Positions 8,236 through 17,067 of a stretch of 64,000 bases of DNA are shown here, in pieces. The notes under the pieces were generated by a model. It was not told where the DNA came from. It saw nothing but the letters and a program-made list of their open reading frames with translations, and ran no database searches. This stretch comes from Comamonas resistens (GTDB taxonomy: Bacteria; Pseudomonadota; Gammaproteobacteria; Burkholderiales; Burkholderiaceae_C), in the NCBI RefSeq assembly GCF_030064165.1, contig NZ_CP125947.1:4402001-4466000 (forward strand), written 5' to 3'. Each line of letters begins with the position of its first letter. Positions within the stretch are counted from its first letter, which is position 1. The position numbers and the translations under genes were made by a program.

Positions 8236-9273
8236 TCAATCCTGCATCTTCCAGGGCAGAACTTCACCGAAGCGCAGCGGCTTGAGCTGGGCACCTTCGC
8301 CGTACTCGAAGCTCACGGGGGGAGTCCAGCTTTCCTTGACCAGGGTGATGGTGTCGGTGTTGCGGGGCAGACCGTAGAAGTCGGCGCCGTTGAAGGAGGC
8401 AAAGGCTTCGAGCTTGTCCAGTGCGCCAGCGCCGTCAAACACCTCGGCATACATCTCGATGGCAGCATGGGCGCTGTAGCAGCCGGCACAACCGGTCGCA
8501 GCTTCCTTCAGATGCGCGGCGTGAGGCGCGCTGTCGGTGCCCAGGAAGAACTTCTTGCTGCCACTGGTCGCCGCTTGCACCAACGCCAGGCGGTGGGTTT
8601 CGCGCTTGAGCACGGGCAGGCAATAGAAGTGCGGACGCACGCCGCCCAGGAAGATGGCGTTGCGGTTGAACAGCAAATGCTGGGGGGTGATGGTGGCGCC
8701 CAGGAAGTCGTCTGCAGCGGCCACGTACTCGGCAGCTTCCTTGGTCGTCACATGCTCCATGACGATCTTGAGCTCGGGGAAGTCGCGACGCAGCGGCTTG
8801 AGCTGCTGCTCGATGAACACCGCTTCGCGGTCGAACAGGTCAATGCTCTGATCGGTCACCTCACCGTGCACCAGCAGCACCAGACCTTCGCGCTGCATGG
8901 CTTCCAGCGTGGGGTAGATCTTGCGCAGATTGGTCACGCCATGATCGCTGTTGGTGGTGGCACCGGCGGGATAGAGCTTGCAGGCCACCACACCGGCCGC
9001 GCGGGCAGCGACGATTTCCTCGGGAGTCAGGTTGTCCGTCAGATACAGCGTCATCAGCGGCTGGAACCGGCTGCCCGCGGGCAAGGCAGACAGAATGCGC
9101 TCGCGGTAGGCAATGGCCATCTCGGCCGTCGTCACTGGCGGCTTCAGATTGGGCATGATGATGGCACGGCCCATCTGGCGGGCGGTGTGGGGCACCACGC
9201 AGTGCATGGCATCGCCATCGCGCACATGCAGGTGCCAGTCATCGGGACGAGTGATCGTGAGGGTCTGAGTCAT
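8236..9273 (-). CDS. pyrC: Dihydroorotase PyrC (class II)
   Basis: 345 aa from [23 protein letters not shown]; an in-frame extension upstream is rejected because this start gives the canonical length and the N-terminal 'HLHVRDG' zinc ligands at the right place. PyrC interconverts carbamoyl aspartate and dihydroorotate in pyrimidine synthesis. Metal and substrate motifs are visible: 'HLHVRDG' (two His), '[16 protein letters not shown]' (the carboxylated Lys), 'LLVHGEVTD', '[14 protein letters not shown]', and '[36 protein letters not shown]' with the catalytic Asp. It is a monocistronic gene divergent from the ornithine cyclodeaminase gene (170 bases between starts). Confidence 0.97.
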   Translation of the reverse strand: MTQTLTITRPDDWHLHVRDGDAMHCVVPHTARQMGRAIIMPNLKPPVTTAEMAIAYRERILSALPAGSRFQPLMTLYLTDNLTPEEIVAARAAGVVACKLYPAGATTNSDHGVTNLRKIYPTLEAMQREGLVLLVHGEVTDQSIDLFDREAVFIEQQLKPLRRDFPELKIVMEHVTTKEAAEYVAAADDFLGATITPQHLLFNRNAIFLGGVRPHFYCLPVLKRETHRLALVQAATSGSKKFFLGTDSAPHAAHLKEAATGCAGCYSAHAAIEMYAEVFDGAGALDKLEAFASFNGADFYGLPRNTDTITLVKESWTPPVSFEYGEGAQLKPLRFGEVLPWKMQD

Positions 9274-9443
9274 GGCCGATATTCTCCCATCATCCCTGAA
9301 TGCCAAGGCCACGCCCTGCCATCGGGCTGCGCGAGGACAGCGGCAACCATTGTGCACTGCACACGACGAACAGGCCAACCGCACTTTCCAGCCCTGGCCT
9401 CCAGGCAGGAATTGCTGAAGAATGGGGCCAAGGAGGATGTCCT

Positions 9444-10550
9444 ATGTCTATTCCTCGACACCAGTCGGTGCCCCCGCTGCAGACCGACTTTCTCAGTGCC
9501 AGCGATGCCGCCCGCCTGGTCGTGCGCACCGGCATCACCCAGGTATTGCGCCAGATTGCCGACGCCATAGAGGCCGATTTCGGCCGCTGGCCGGATTTCG
9601 ACAAAAGCGCGCGTACCGCCGCACATTCAGCCAGCGGCGTGATCGAGCTCATGCCCGTATCTGATGCGCAGGACTATGCTTTCAAATACGTCAACGGTCA
9701 CCCGCACAACCCGCAGCTGGGCCTGCCCACCGTCATGGCCTTTGGCGCTCTGGCCGATGTCGCCACCGGCATGCCGCGCTTTGTCAGCGAGCTGACGCTG
9801 ACCACAGCCCTGCGCACCGCCGCCACCTCGGCCATGGCCGCGCGCCATCTGGCGCGTGCGGACAGCCACAGCATGGCGCTGATAGGCAACGGTTCGCAAA
9901 GCGAATTTCAGGCCCTGGCCTTTATGGAGCTGCTGGGCTTGCGCGAGTTGCGGCTGTTCGACATAGACCCGGCGGCATCGCAAAAGCTGCTGCGCAATCT
10001 GCAGCCGTTTCTGGCGCAGTTCGAGGCCAGCGCCAGCATCGCGGCCAGCGTGGCAGAGGCCGTGCGGGGGGCGGATATCGTGACCACCATCACCGCAGAC
10101 AAAACCCATGCCACCATCGTTCACAGCCATCTGCTCGAAGCCGGCATGCATCTGAATGCCGTGGGCGGCGACTGCCCTGGCAAGACCGAGCTCGAAGCTG
10201 CCGTGCTGGAGCAGGCCCAGGTCTTTGTCGAGTACGAGCCCCAGACCCGCATCGAAGGCGAGCTGCAGCAAATGCCCGCCGCATTTGCCGTGACCGAGCT
10301 ATGGCGTGTGCTGCAAAAGCAGGCTCCGGGGCGAAGCTCGGCAGAGCAGATCACGCTCTTCGATTCCGTGGGGTTTGCGCTCGAAGACTACTCGGCTCTG
10401 CGCACCATGCACGGCCTTGCGCGGCGGGCCGGTCTGCTGTCGCAGATCGAGCTGGTACCGTCTCTGACCGACCCCAAGGACCTGTTCGCCATGCTGCGGC
10501 ATGCGCAAAGCGCGCAGCTCATCCCATTTTCCGCACGCAAATCCGCCTGA
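9444..10550 (+). CDS. Ornithine cyclodeaminase family protein
   Basis: 368 aa. The ATG at 9444 has a strong AGGAGG seven bases ahead. Ornithine cyclodeaminase turns L-ornithine into L-proline and ammonia using bound NAD+. The NAD-binding Rossmann motif is 'MALIGNGSQSEFQALAF' (about residues 133-149). Substrate-site segments are 'YAFKYVNGHPHNPQLGLPTVMAFGALADVATGMPRF' (substrate-binding Lys) and 'LNAVGGDCPGKTELEAAVLEQAQVFVEYEPQTRIEGE' with the catalytic Asp in GGDCPGK. It is immediately followed by arginase (27 bases), so together they convert arginine to ornithine plus urea and then proline. Confidence 0.92.
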   Translation: MSIPRHQSVPPLQTDFLSASDAARLVVRTGITQVLRQIADAIEADFGRWPDFDKSARTAAHSASGVIELMPVSDAQDYAFKYVNGHPHNPQLGLPTVMAFGALADVATGMPRFVSELTLTTALRTAATSAMAARHLARADSHSMALIGNGSQSEFQALAFMELLGLRELRLFDIDPAASQKLLRNLQPFLAQFEASASIAASVAEAVRGADIVTTITADKTHATIVHSHLLEAGMHLNAVGGDCPGKTELEAAVLEQAQVFVEYEPQTRIEGELQQMPAAFAVTELWRVLQKQAPGRSSAEQITLFDSVGFALEDYSALRTMHGLARRAGLLSQIELVPSLTDPKDLFAMLRHAQSAQLIPFSARKSA

Positions 10551-10577
10551 AACATCCACCTGAAACGAACCCTGCTT

Positions 10578-11543
10578 ATGAAACGCTCTTCCTCACAAGC
10601 GCACAACAAGCGCCTGACCCAAGCCACCCTGATCGGACTGCCCACCGATGTAGGTGCCTCCAGGCTCGGGGCGGCCATGGGACCGGATGCGCTGCGCGTG
10701 GCCCAGCTTGGGCCGGCACTGGAGCGCCTCGGCGTGCGAGTTCATGACCTGGGCAATCTGGCCGGCCCCGCCAATCCACGCGGCGCACGTGACATGGATG
10801 GCCTGCGCAACCTGGCCGAATGCCTGCGCTGGAATCAGATTGCACATGATGCCGTGCTGCAGGTACTGGAGCAGAACCGGCTGCCCATTTTGCTGGGCGG
10901 CGACCACACGCTGGCCACAGGCTCCATCAGTGCCATTGCCAGGCACTGCCGCGCTGCGGGCAAGCAGTTGCGCGTGCTCTGGCTGGATGCCCATTCTGAC
11001 TGCAATACGCCTGCCAGCTCCCCCACCGGCAATTTGCATGGCATGCCCGTGTCCAGCCTCTGCGGCCTGGGGCCCAAGGAGCTGGCCTCGCTGTCGGGAA
11101 GCATTCCCGCCCTGCCCGCCTCGGCCTTCTGCCAGATCGGCTTGCGCAGCGTCGACGAAAGCGAGAAGCACATGATTCGCGAGCTGAATCTTGAAGTCTA
11201 TGACATGCGCGCCATCGACGAACTGGGCATGCGCGAGGTGATGCGCCGTGCTCTGGCCGGGCTATTCGGGCCGGGCAGCGAAGATATTCATCTGCACCTG
11301 AGCTTTGATGTGGACTTCCTGGACCCCGATATCGCCCCCGGCACCGGCACACCGGTGCGCGGCGGCCCCACCTACCGCGAGGCCCAGTTGTGCATGGAGA
11401 TGATTGCCGACACCGGCCGGCTGGCCTCCCTGGACATCGTGGAGCTCAACCCGGCCCTGGACATGCGCAACCAGACCGCCGAGCTGGTGGTGGACCTGGT
11501 GCAAAGCCTGTTTGGGCAAAGCACCTTGATGCGCACGCCCTGA
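10578..11543 (+). CDS. rocF: Arginase (ureohydrolase family)
   Basis: 321 aa. It hydrolyses L-arginine to ornithine and urea with a binuclear Mn centre. All metal-binding motifs are present: 'LLGGDHTLATG' (His), 'LWLDAHSDCNTP' (Asp-x-His-x-Asp), and 'LSFDVDFLDPDIAPGTGTPVRGGPTYRE' (two Asp and the substrate loop), plus the late 'SLDIVELNPALD' Glu. The 'NTP..SPTGNLHGMP' segment with GNLHGMP fits true arginase more than agmatinase. It is co-transcribed with the upstream ornithine cyclodeaminase, and a strong hairpin follows. Confidence 0.93.
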   Translation: MKRSSSQAHNKRLTQATLIGLPTDVGASRLGAAMGPDALRVAQLGPALERLGVRVHDLGNLAGPANPRGARDMDGLRNLAECLRWNQIAHDAVLQVLEQNRLPILLGGDHTLATGSISAIARHCRAAGKQLRVLWLDAHSDCNTPASSPTGNLHGMPVSSLCGLGPKELASLSGSIPALPASAFCQIGLRSVDESEKHMIRELNLEVYDMRAIDELGMREVMRRALAGLFGPGSEDIHLHLSFDVDFLDPDIAPGTGTPVRGGPTYREAQLCMEMIADTGRLASLDIVELNPALDMRNQTAELVVDLVQSLFGQSTLMRTP

Positions 11544-11582
11544 GGCTCCTGGCACCGCCTCCGCACCCGCTTCGCAGGCATT

Positions 11583-11609
11583 AAAAAAGGCGCTCCTGAG
11601 AGCGCCTTT
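11583..11609. terminator. Bidirectional terminator between arginase and gltL
   Basis: Perfect 10-bp stem (AAAGGCGCTC 11586-11595, GAGCGCCTTT 11600-11609) with a CTGA loop. The A-run to the left makes it strongest for the minus-strand glt operon; the T's serve arginase on the plus strand. Confidence 0.85.
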
Positions 11610-11628
11610 GACTGGGTGATCCGCCGCA

Positions 11629-12366
11629 TCAATGCTGCAGGATCTTGTTGAGGAATTCCTTGGTACGCGGCTGCCGGTTTTCGGGATGACCGAAGAACTC
11701 TTCCTTGCTGCAGTCCTCCAGAATCTTGCCTCCCACATCCATGAAGATCACGCGGCTGGCCACCTTGCGTGCAAAGCCCATTTCATGGGTCACGCACATC
11801 ATGGTCATGCCTTCGTTGGCCAGGCCCATCATCACGTCCAGCACTTCACCCACCATTTCCGGATCCAGCGCCGAAGTGGGTTCGTCAAACAACATGACGA
11901 TGGGGTCCATGGACAGGGCGCGCGCAATGGCCACACGCTGCTGCTGACCGCCCGAGAGCTGCCCGGGGAACTTGTCCTTGTGAGCTGTCAGGCCCACACG
12001 GTCCAGCATCTTGAGGCCACGGGTCTTGGCATCGTCGGCGCTGCGACCCAGCACCTTCATTTGCGCGATGGTCAGGTTCTCGGTCACCGACAGGTGCGGG
12101 AACAGCTCGAAGTGCTGGAACACCATGCCCACGCGGCTGCGCAGCTTGGGCAGGTTGGTCTTGGGATCGTGCACGGCCGTGCCGTCCACAAAGATCTCGC
12201 CCTTCTGGAAGGGCTCCAGCGCATTGATGGTCTTGATCAGCGTGGACTTGCCCGAGCCCGAAGGGCCGCACACCACCACCACCTCGCCCTTGTTGATATT
12301 GGTGGAGCAATCGGACAGCACCTGAAAGCTGCCGTACCACTTGGAAACGTTCTTGAGTTCAATCAT
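11629..12366 (-). CDS. gltL: Glutamate/aspartate ABC importer ATP-binding protein GltL
   Basis: 245 aa, full length for the polar amino acid ATPases. Motifs in order: Walker A '[12 protein letters not shown]' (residue ~34), Q-loop '[14 protein letters not shown]', signature '[15 protein letters not shown]', Walker B '[14 protein letters not shown]', and the H-loop '[20 protein letters not shown]'. It is the cytoplasmic energy subunit for GltJK. It is the last gene of the gltIJKL operon, 24 bases after gltK. Confidence 0.95.
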   Translation of the reverse strand: MIELKNVSKWYGSFQVLSDCSTNINKGEVVVVCGPSGSGKSTLIKTINALEPFQKGEIFVDGTAVHDPKTNLPKLRSRVGMVFQHFELFPHLSVTENLTIAQMKVLGRSADDAKTRGLKMLDRVGLTAHKDKFPGQLSGGQQQRVAIARALSMDPIVMLFDEPTSALDPEMVGEVLDVMMGLANEGMTMMCVTHEMGFARKVASRVIFMDVGGKILEDCSKEEFFGHPENRQPRTKEFLNKILQH

Positions 12367-12390
12367 TGCAATTCCTCAAAGGGAGCCGGC

Positions 12391-13062
12391 TTAACGGATG
12401 ATGGCGATCTTTTTGTGCAGGCGCTTGACCAGCCAGGACAAGGCGTAGCAGATCACGAAATAGGTCACGGCCGCAGCCAGATAGGATTCGATGGGACGGC
12501 CAAAGTTCTTGCCGGCAATCTCGAAGCCCTTGAGCATGTCATACGCGCCAATCGCATAGACCAGCGATGTATCCTGAAACAGGATGATGGTCTGTGTCAG
12601 CAACACGGGCAGCATGTTGCGGAAGGCCTGGGGCAATACCACCAGACGCATGTTCTGGCCATAGCTCATGCCCAGAGCCTGCCCGGCAAACACCTGTCCA
12701 CGTGGAATGGACTGGATGCCGGCACGCATGATTTCCGAGAAATATGCGGCCTCGAACGCCACAAAGGTGATGATGGCCGAGGTTTCCGCACCGATGGGCT
12801 TGCCGATCAGCATGGGCATCAGCAGGAAGAACCACAGAATCACCATCACCAGCGGGATGGAGCGCATGCCGTTGACATAGATGGTGGCAGGAATATCCAG
12901 CCACTTCTTGCCCGACAGACGCATCAGTGCCAGCAGGGTGCCGAAGAAGATGCCGCCCAAGGTGGCAATCACGGTCAGGGTCAGGCTGAAGTACAGCCCC
13001 TTCAGCACAAAGTTGCTGAACAGGTCCCAGGAGAAAAACGACCAGTCGAGGTTGAGATTCAT
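12391..13062 (-). CDS. gltK: Glutamate/aspartate ABC importer permease GltK
   Basis: 223 aa from MNLNLDWSFFSWDLF; an upstream in-frame start would overlap gltJ without a ribosome site. It is an inner-membrane permease of the HisM/GltK family with about five hydrophobic helices and the EAA loop 'GIQSIPRGQVFAGQALGMSYGQNMRLVVLPQAFRNMLP' that docks on GltL. The start lies one base after the gltJ stop, so the pair is coupled. Confidence 0.94.
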   Translation of the reverse strand: MNLNLDWSFFSWDLFSNFVLKGLYFSLTLTVIATLGGIFFGTLLALMRLSGKKWLDIPATIYVNGMRSIPLVMVILWFFLLMPMLIGKPIGAETSAIITFVAFEAAYFSEIMRAGIQSIPRGQVFAGQALGMSYGQNMRLVVLPQAFRNMLPVLLTQTIILFQDTSLVYAIGAYDMLKGFEIAGKNFGRPIESYLAAAVTYFVICYALSWLVKRLHKKIAIIR

Positions 13063-13063
13063 A

Positions 13064-13816
13064 TCAGTGGCCTCCACCGCTGGCTGCAATCAGGCCGGGC
13101 ACGCGAGAACGCTTCTCGATGAAAGCCATGATGCGGTTGATCATGAAGGCAGAAATCACATACAGGCCAGTCACAGCCAGGTAGACCTCCACGCCGCGCG
13201 AAGTTTCCTCCTGCGCCTGCATGGCAAACATGGTCAGCTCGGCCACGGACACGGCAAACGCCACCGACGAGTTCTTGAACACGTTCATGGCCTCGCTGGT
13301 CAGCGGCGGGATGATGATGCGAAACGCCATGGGCAGCAGCACATAGCGATAGGTCTGGAAGGTCGTGAAGCCCATGGCCATGCCGGCATAACGCTGGCCG
13401 CGCGGCAAGGCCTGGATGCCCGAGCGCACCTGCTCGGCAATACGCGCCGAGGTAAAAAAACCAATGGCGAACACCACCAGCACAAAGCCCGGCAGGGACT
13501 TCATGGCAGGGAATATCGCGGGGATCACGTGGTACCAGATGAACACCTGGACCAGCAGCGGAATATTTCGGAACAACTCAACCCAGGCATTGCCCAGGCG
13601 CACGGTCCACGGCCTATCAGGCAAGGTACGCAAGGTACCGATCACAGCACCCAGGACCAGTGCAATCACCAGCGACAGCAGGGCCACGGACACCGTCCAG
13701 CCCCATGCCGACATCATCCAGTCCAGGTAGGTGATATCACCGTTCTTGCCAAAACAGCTCTGCCCGACCTCTTGGGTAATGGTGTCCTGACAGAACACCT
13801 GCCAATCCCAACTCAT
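13064..13816 (-). CDS. gltJ: Glutamate/aspartate ABC importer permease GltJ
   Basis: 250 aa from MSWDWQVFCQDTITQEVG, the typical GltJ N-terminus; in-frame codons upstream are ignored. It has an early membrane segment (about residues 33-55) and the EAA loop 'GIQALPRGQRYAGMAMGFTTFQTYRYVLLPMAFRIIIP'. It forms the heterodimeric channel with GltK. A terminator-like hairpin separates it from gltI upstream, which should lower its level relative to the binding protein. Confidence 0.94.
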   Translation of the reverse strand: MSWDWQVFCQDTITQEVGQSCFGKNGDITYLDWMMSAWGWTVSVALLSLVIALVLGAVIGTLRTLPDRPWTVRLGNAWVELFRNIPLLVQVFIWYHVIPAIFPAMKSLPGFVLVVFAIGFFTSARIAEQVRSGIQALPRGQRYAGMAMGFTTFQTYRYVLLPMAFRIIIPPLTSEAMNVFKNSSVAFAVSVAELTMFAMQAQEETSRGVEVYLAVTGLYVISAFMINRIMAFIEKRSRVPGLIAASGGGH

Positions 13817-13875
13817 ACGAGCACCTCTTTCATTCTTGGTTTGCGAGGGCAAACGCTCACATCGCCCATCTCAAC

Positions 13876-13911
13876 AAAAAAAGCCCCTTCCAACCGCTTG
13901 GTAGAAGGGGC
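13876..13911 (-). terminator. Intercistronic hairpin between gltI and gltJ (partial terminator)
   Basis: Perfect 8-bp stem (GCCCCTTC 13883-13890, GAAGGGGC 13904-13911) followed on the minus strand by seven T's. It is placed between gltI and the rest of the operon, which fits attenuated read-through giving excess binding protein. Confidence 0.75.
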
Positions 13912-13931
13912 GGTACACCTATAAGAAGGAA

Positions 13932-14831
13932 TTACTTGATTTCGTAGGCTTCCATGGGCTTGTCATTGGGATGAGCCCAGGCTTCCTTGGTAGCTGCCGA
14001 CAGGGGCAGACCCACCTTCACGTTGTTGGGAGGAATAGGCTGCATGAACCACTTGTCGTACAGCTTGGCCAGCGAGCCGTCCTTGATCTGGCGAGCGATG
14101 GAGTCGTCCACGGCCTTCTTGAAGGCAGCGTCATCCTTGCGCATCATGCAGGCGATGGGTTCCACCGACAGCACTTCGCCCACGATCTTGTAATCGCTGG
14201 GGTTCTTGGACTTGGAGATGTTGGCGGCCAGAATGGAGCCGTCCATGATGAAGGCATCGGCGCGGCCGGTTTCCAGCATCAGGAAGCTGTCTGCATGGTC
14301 CTTGCCCATGACTTCCTTGAAGGTCAGGCCGTCCGCGCGCTTGTTCTTGCGCAGGGTCTGCACCGAAGTAGTACCCGTGGTCGTTACCAGGGTCTTGCCG
14401 TTCAGGTCCTTGATGCCGTTGATGCCCGAATTGGCACGGGTGGCAATGCGCACCTCTTCCACATAGGTGGTGTAGGCGAAGGAGGCATCCTTCTGGCGAG
14501 CCAGGTTGTTGGTGGTCGAGCCACACTCGATATCCACGGTGCCGTTCTGCACCAGGGGAATACGGTTTTGCGAGGTCACGGGCTGGTACTTGATCTCCAG
14601 CTTGGCCAGGCCCAGCTGCTTCTGGATGTCGTGCAGGATCTGCTCGCCCATCTCGGTATGGAAGCCCACATATTTGCCATTGCCCAGCGTGTAGCCCAGG
14701 CCCGAGGATTCACGCACACCGAACGTCACGCTGCCGGTGGATTTGATCTTGGCCAGGGTGTCATTGGCCTGGGCGAACACGCTACCAGCTGCCAGCGCGG
14801 TCACGGCGATGGCCAACAATTGCTTCTTCAT
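13932..14831 (-). CDS. gltI: Glutamate/aspartate ABC importer periplasmic binding protein GltI
   Basis: 299 aa. A signal peptide (MKKQLLAIAVTALAAGSVFA) is followed by a bilobed solute-binding domain with 'NDTLAKIKSTGSVTFGVRESSGLGYTLGNGKYVGFHTEM', 'VQNGTVDIECGSTTNNLARQKDASFAYTTYVEEVRI' and 'DLNGKTLVTTTGTTSVQTLRKNK', all characteristic of the GltI subgroup. It captures acidic amino acids in the periplasm and is the first gene of gltIJKL. A ~430-base gap with no gene lies upstream and should contain its promoter. Confidence 0.95.
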   Translation of the reverse strand: MKKQLLAIAVTALAAGSVFAQANDTLAKIKSTGSVTFGVRESSGLGYTLGNGKYVGFHTEMGEQILHDIQKQLGLAKLEIKYQPVTSQNRIPLVQNGTVDIECGSTTNNLARQKDASFAYTTYVEEVRIATRANSGINGIKDLNGKTLVTTTGTTSVQTLRKNKRADGLTFKEVMGKDHADSFLMLETGRADAFIMDGSILAANISKSKNPSDYKIVGEVLSVEPIACMMRKDDAAFKKAVDDSIARQIKDGSLAKLYDKWFMQPIPPNNVKVGLPLSAATKEAWAHPNDKPMEAYEIK

Positions 14832-15259
14832 ATCGATCTCCTATTGGTAAGGACCAAAAACGCTTGCCACTTGATTAACGCGACGCCCCTTGTGAGGGTA
14901 GACAAATCACGTCAAGAAATGTACTGCACCCATTGTGCAGTGCCGAGAGTCTTCCCAACGCAAACATTTCTAGGACTTTTCCCGTAGAAATGTGAGCATG
15001 CAAACACCCACTTATCAGCCTTTCTCGGCACGACGACACTGCATCTCAAATTGTGCAAGGTGCGAACTCTAATGCCTCCGGCAAGCTTCAAGCCAATGCC
15101 GATGACAAAAGGCCTTATGCGCAACTCGCATATTTAGAGTAAACCCTAGGCATAACACAAGGGTAATTACCTAGAAAAAAGTCAAAACCCACAAAAACCG
15201 TAGAGGCATGAAAAAAAGGGCCCTCGGGCCCTTTGGATGAAAAGCGACAGCAGCCGGGG
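14832..15259. other. Intergenic region upstream of gltI
   Basis: About 430 bases, comparatively AT-rich for this genome, holding the LysR-gene terminator (15211-15234) and presumably the gltI promoter and leader. I see no convincing gene, and no -35/-10 pair good enough to call. A near-palindrome around 15146-15175 (CCTAGG ... CCTAG) is too weak to assign. Confidence 0.5.
15211..15234 (-). terminator. Rho-independent terminator of the LysR gene
   Basis: Stem AAAGGGCC/GGCCCTTT (15215-15222 and 15227-15234) with a CTCG loop, followed by further T's on the minus strand. It lies 25 bases after the LysR-type gene's stop. Confidence 0.8.
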
Positions 15260-16210
15260 TTAAACAACTTTGACTTCGGCACCCACGGCCTCGCCCTGTT
15301 CCTTGAGAAAGGTCCACAGTGCAGCAGCTCCGCCTTGCGGGGCATCCTGGCTAGGCTTTTCACGATAGGCTCGAACTTCCATGTCCATCTGAAAGCCCGT
15401 CACACCCTCCGGCACCGCACTGACCAGACGGCCGCTCTCCAGCTCGCCACGCACTGCGCTGTAAGGCAGGAATGCGACGCCATGTCCTTCAAGAGCCATG
15501 GCCTTGAGGCCTTCTGCCATATCGGTTTCGTAGACGCGCTCCAGATGCACGGCTTCGGCCGATTCCTTGAGGATCAGCTCGGTCACGCGGCCCAGATAAG
15601 CGCCTGCCGCATACCCCAGATAGGGCAAGGGCTGACCCTGCCTACCGGGCAGCGTAAAGATGGGCTTGCCGTCGGCATCGGGCTTGGAGTAAGGCGCCAG
15701 CACCTCATGCCCCAGGCTCACCATTTCATAGCGCGCAGGGTCCAGCTGGAAAGGCTGAGACGGGTGATAGTAGGCAATCAACAGGTCGCAGCCACCCTCT
15801 ACCAGTCGCATCACGGCATCATGCACATTGAGCGCAAACAGACGGCTGCGGAAGGGGCCGAACTTCTCGTGCACGGCCGAGACCCAGTTCGGGAAAAAGG
15901 TGAACGCCAAGGTGTGCGGCACGGCAAAGCCCACCATGCCCTTGCCCGCGCTGACGTGGGCACGCAGCATGGTGCGGGTGCTTTGCAGGGACTGCAGTAT
16001 TTCCAGCGCCTGCTCATACATGGTCTTGCCTGCCGGTGTCAGACGCGTCGGGTACGAGCTTCTGTCGACCAGATCAGTTCCCGCCCAAGCCTCCAGCGCC
16101 TGGATACGGCGCGAGAACGCAGGCTGCGTAACGTGGCGCAGCTGGGCTGAGCGGCTGAAACTGCGGGTTTCAGCAAGGCTGACAAAATCTTCAAGCCATT
16201 TGGTTTCCAT
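15260..16210 (-). CDS. LysR-family transcriptional regulator
   Basis: 316 aa. The N-terminal winged helix-turn-helix is 'WLEDFVSLAETRSFSRSAQLRHVTQPAFSRRIQALEAWAGTDLVDR' (residues 5-50), followed by a linker helix and a periplasmic-binding-like effector domain ('GFAVPHTLAFTFFPNWV...'). The gene lies just upstream of gltI in the same direction but with its own terminator, and is divergent from the TRAP transporter operon (293 bases apart). The TRAP genes or the glt operon are therefore its likeliest targets. The effector is unknown. Confidence 0.9.
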   Translation of the reverse strand: METKWLEDFVSLAETRSFSRSAQLRHVTQPAFSRRIQALEAWAGTDLVDRSSYPTRLTPAGKTMYEQALEILQSLQSTRTMLRAHVSAGKGMVGFAVPHTLAFTFFPNWVSAVHEKFGPFRSRLFALNVHDAVMRLVEGGCDLLIAYYHPSQPFQLDPARYEMVSLGHEVLAPYSKPDADGKPIFTLPGRQGQPLPYLGYAAGAYLGRVTELILKESAEAVHLERVYETDMAEGLKAMALEGHGVAFLPYSAVRGELESGRLVSAVPEGVTGFQMDMEVRAYREKPSQDAPQGGAAALWTFLKEQGEAVGAEVKVV

Positions 16211-16503
16211 AGACCGCCATTATCCGCTGCCGCGCGCTGGAGCCGTGCAACCAGGGTGCTTGTCAGGTCAGCAACAGTCCAAGGCTAGGGTAATGCCTGT
16301 CGCCCGAGGTAAGCCATGCGACATAGATACCTTGATAATATTTACTCACATCTATCCGGTGTGTTTACTCGCTCCATCCCATCCCGGTGCACAACACCGC
16401 GAAGGTCGAGGGACTACATAAGGGCGTTCATCTTGAGTGCGCGCAGATCACGCTCCCCGGCGAACGGCCCTGGCCCATATGTGTTTTCTGACTTCCCGCG
16501 TTC

Positions 16504-17067
16504 ATGTCCTCCACTCCTCCCGAGACCGATGGTGCAGCCAATTCCGGCACGCGCCCGGATGAGCCTCGCTCCCTGTGCATCGAAGACTGGCTGACGGTGA
16601 TCATCATGGCCGCCTTGGCCCTGATCACCTTTGCCAATGTGCTGGTGCGCTATTTCACCAATTCCTCATTCGCCTGGACCGAAGAGATCTCCGTCTTTCT
16701 GATGATCCTGCTGGCCCTGGTCGCAGGCTCTGCCGCTGTCGCGCGCAATCTGCATATCCGCATCGAATTCTTCGCCGATAGCGGCTCCATCACACGCCGC
16801 AGAAAACTGGCGCGCTTTGGCTCGCTGATGATGGCTCTGCTGTTCGCCCTGATTGCCGTGCTCAGCGTGCGCGTGGTCTATGACGACTTCCGTTACGAAG
16901 AAACCTCCCCAGGCATTGGCGTGCCGCAATGGTGGTACTCGATCTGGCTGCCGATTGTCTCGGCGCTGATCACATTGCGCGCTCTTGGCCTGTTCATACG
17001 CCAGGGCAAGCCCGGCGCATTCACTGACGAACCCGTGCAAAAAGACCACAGCAAGGAGATCGCATGA
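16504..17067 (+). CDS. TRAP transporter small permease (DctQ family)
   Basis: 187 aa with four hydrophobic segments (starting at about residues 28, 64, 103 and 148) and the DctQ-type pattern 'EISVFLMILLALVAGSAAVARNLHIRIEFF'. It is the small membrane subunit of a tripartite ATP-independent transporter that uses a sodium or proton gradient to import organic acids. Its stop overlaps the large permease start by four bases (ATGA). The ribosome site of this first gene is weak. Confidence 0.88.
   Translation: MSSTPPETDGAANSGTRPDEPRSLCIEDWLTVIIMAALALITFANVLVRYFTNSSFAWTEEISVFLMILLALVAGSAAVARNLHIRIEFFADSGSITRRRKLARFGSLMMALLFALIAVLSVRVVYDDFRYEETSPGIGVPQWWYSIWLPIVSALITLRALGLFIRQGKPGAFTDEPVQKDHSKEIA

Noticed and set aside
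14912..14940. TTGACG-type -35 box for gltI
   Set aside because: No acceptable -10 box at 15-19 bases, so no promoter is called.
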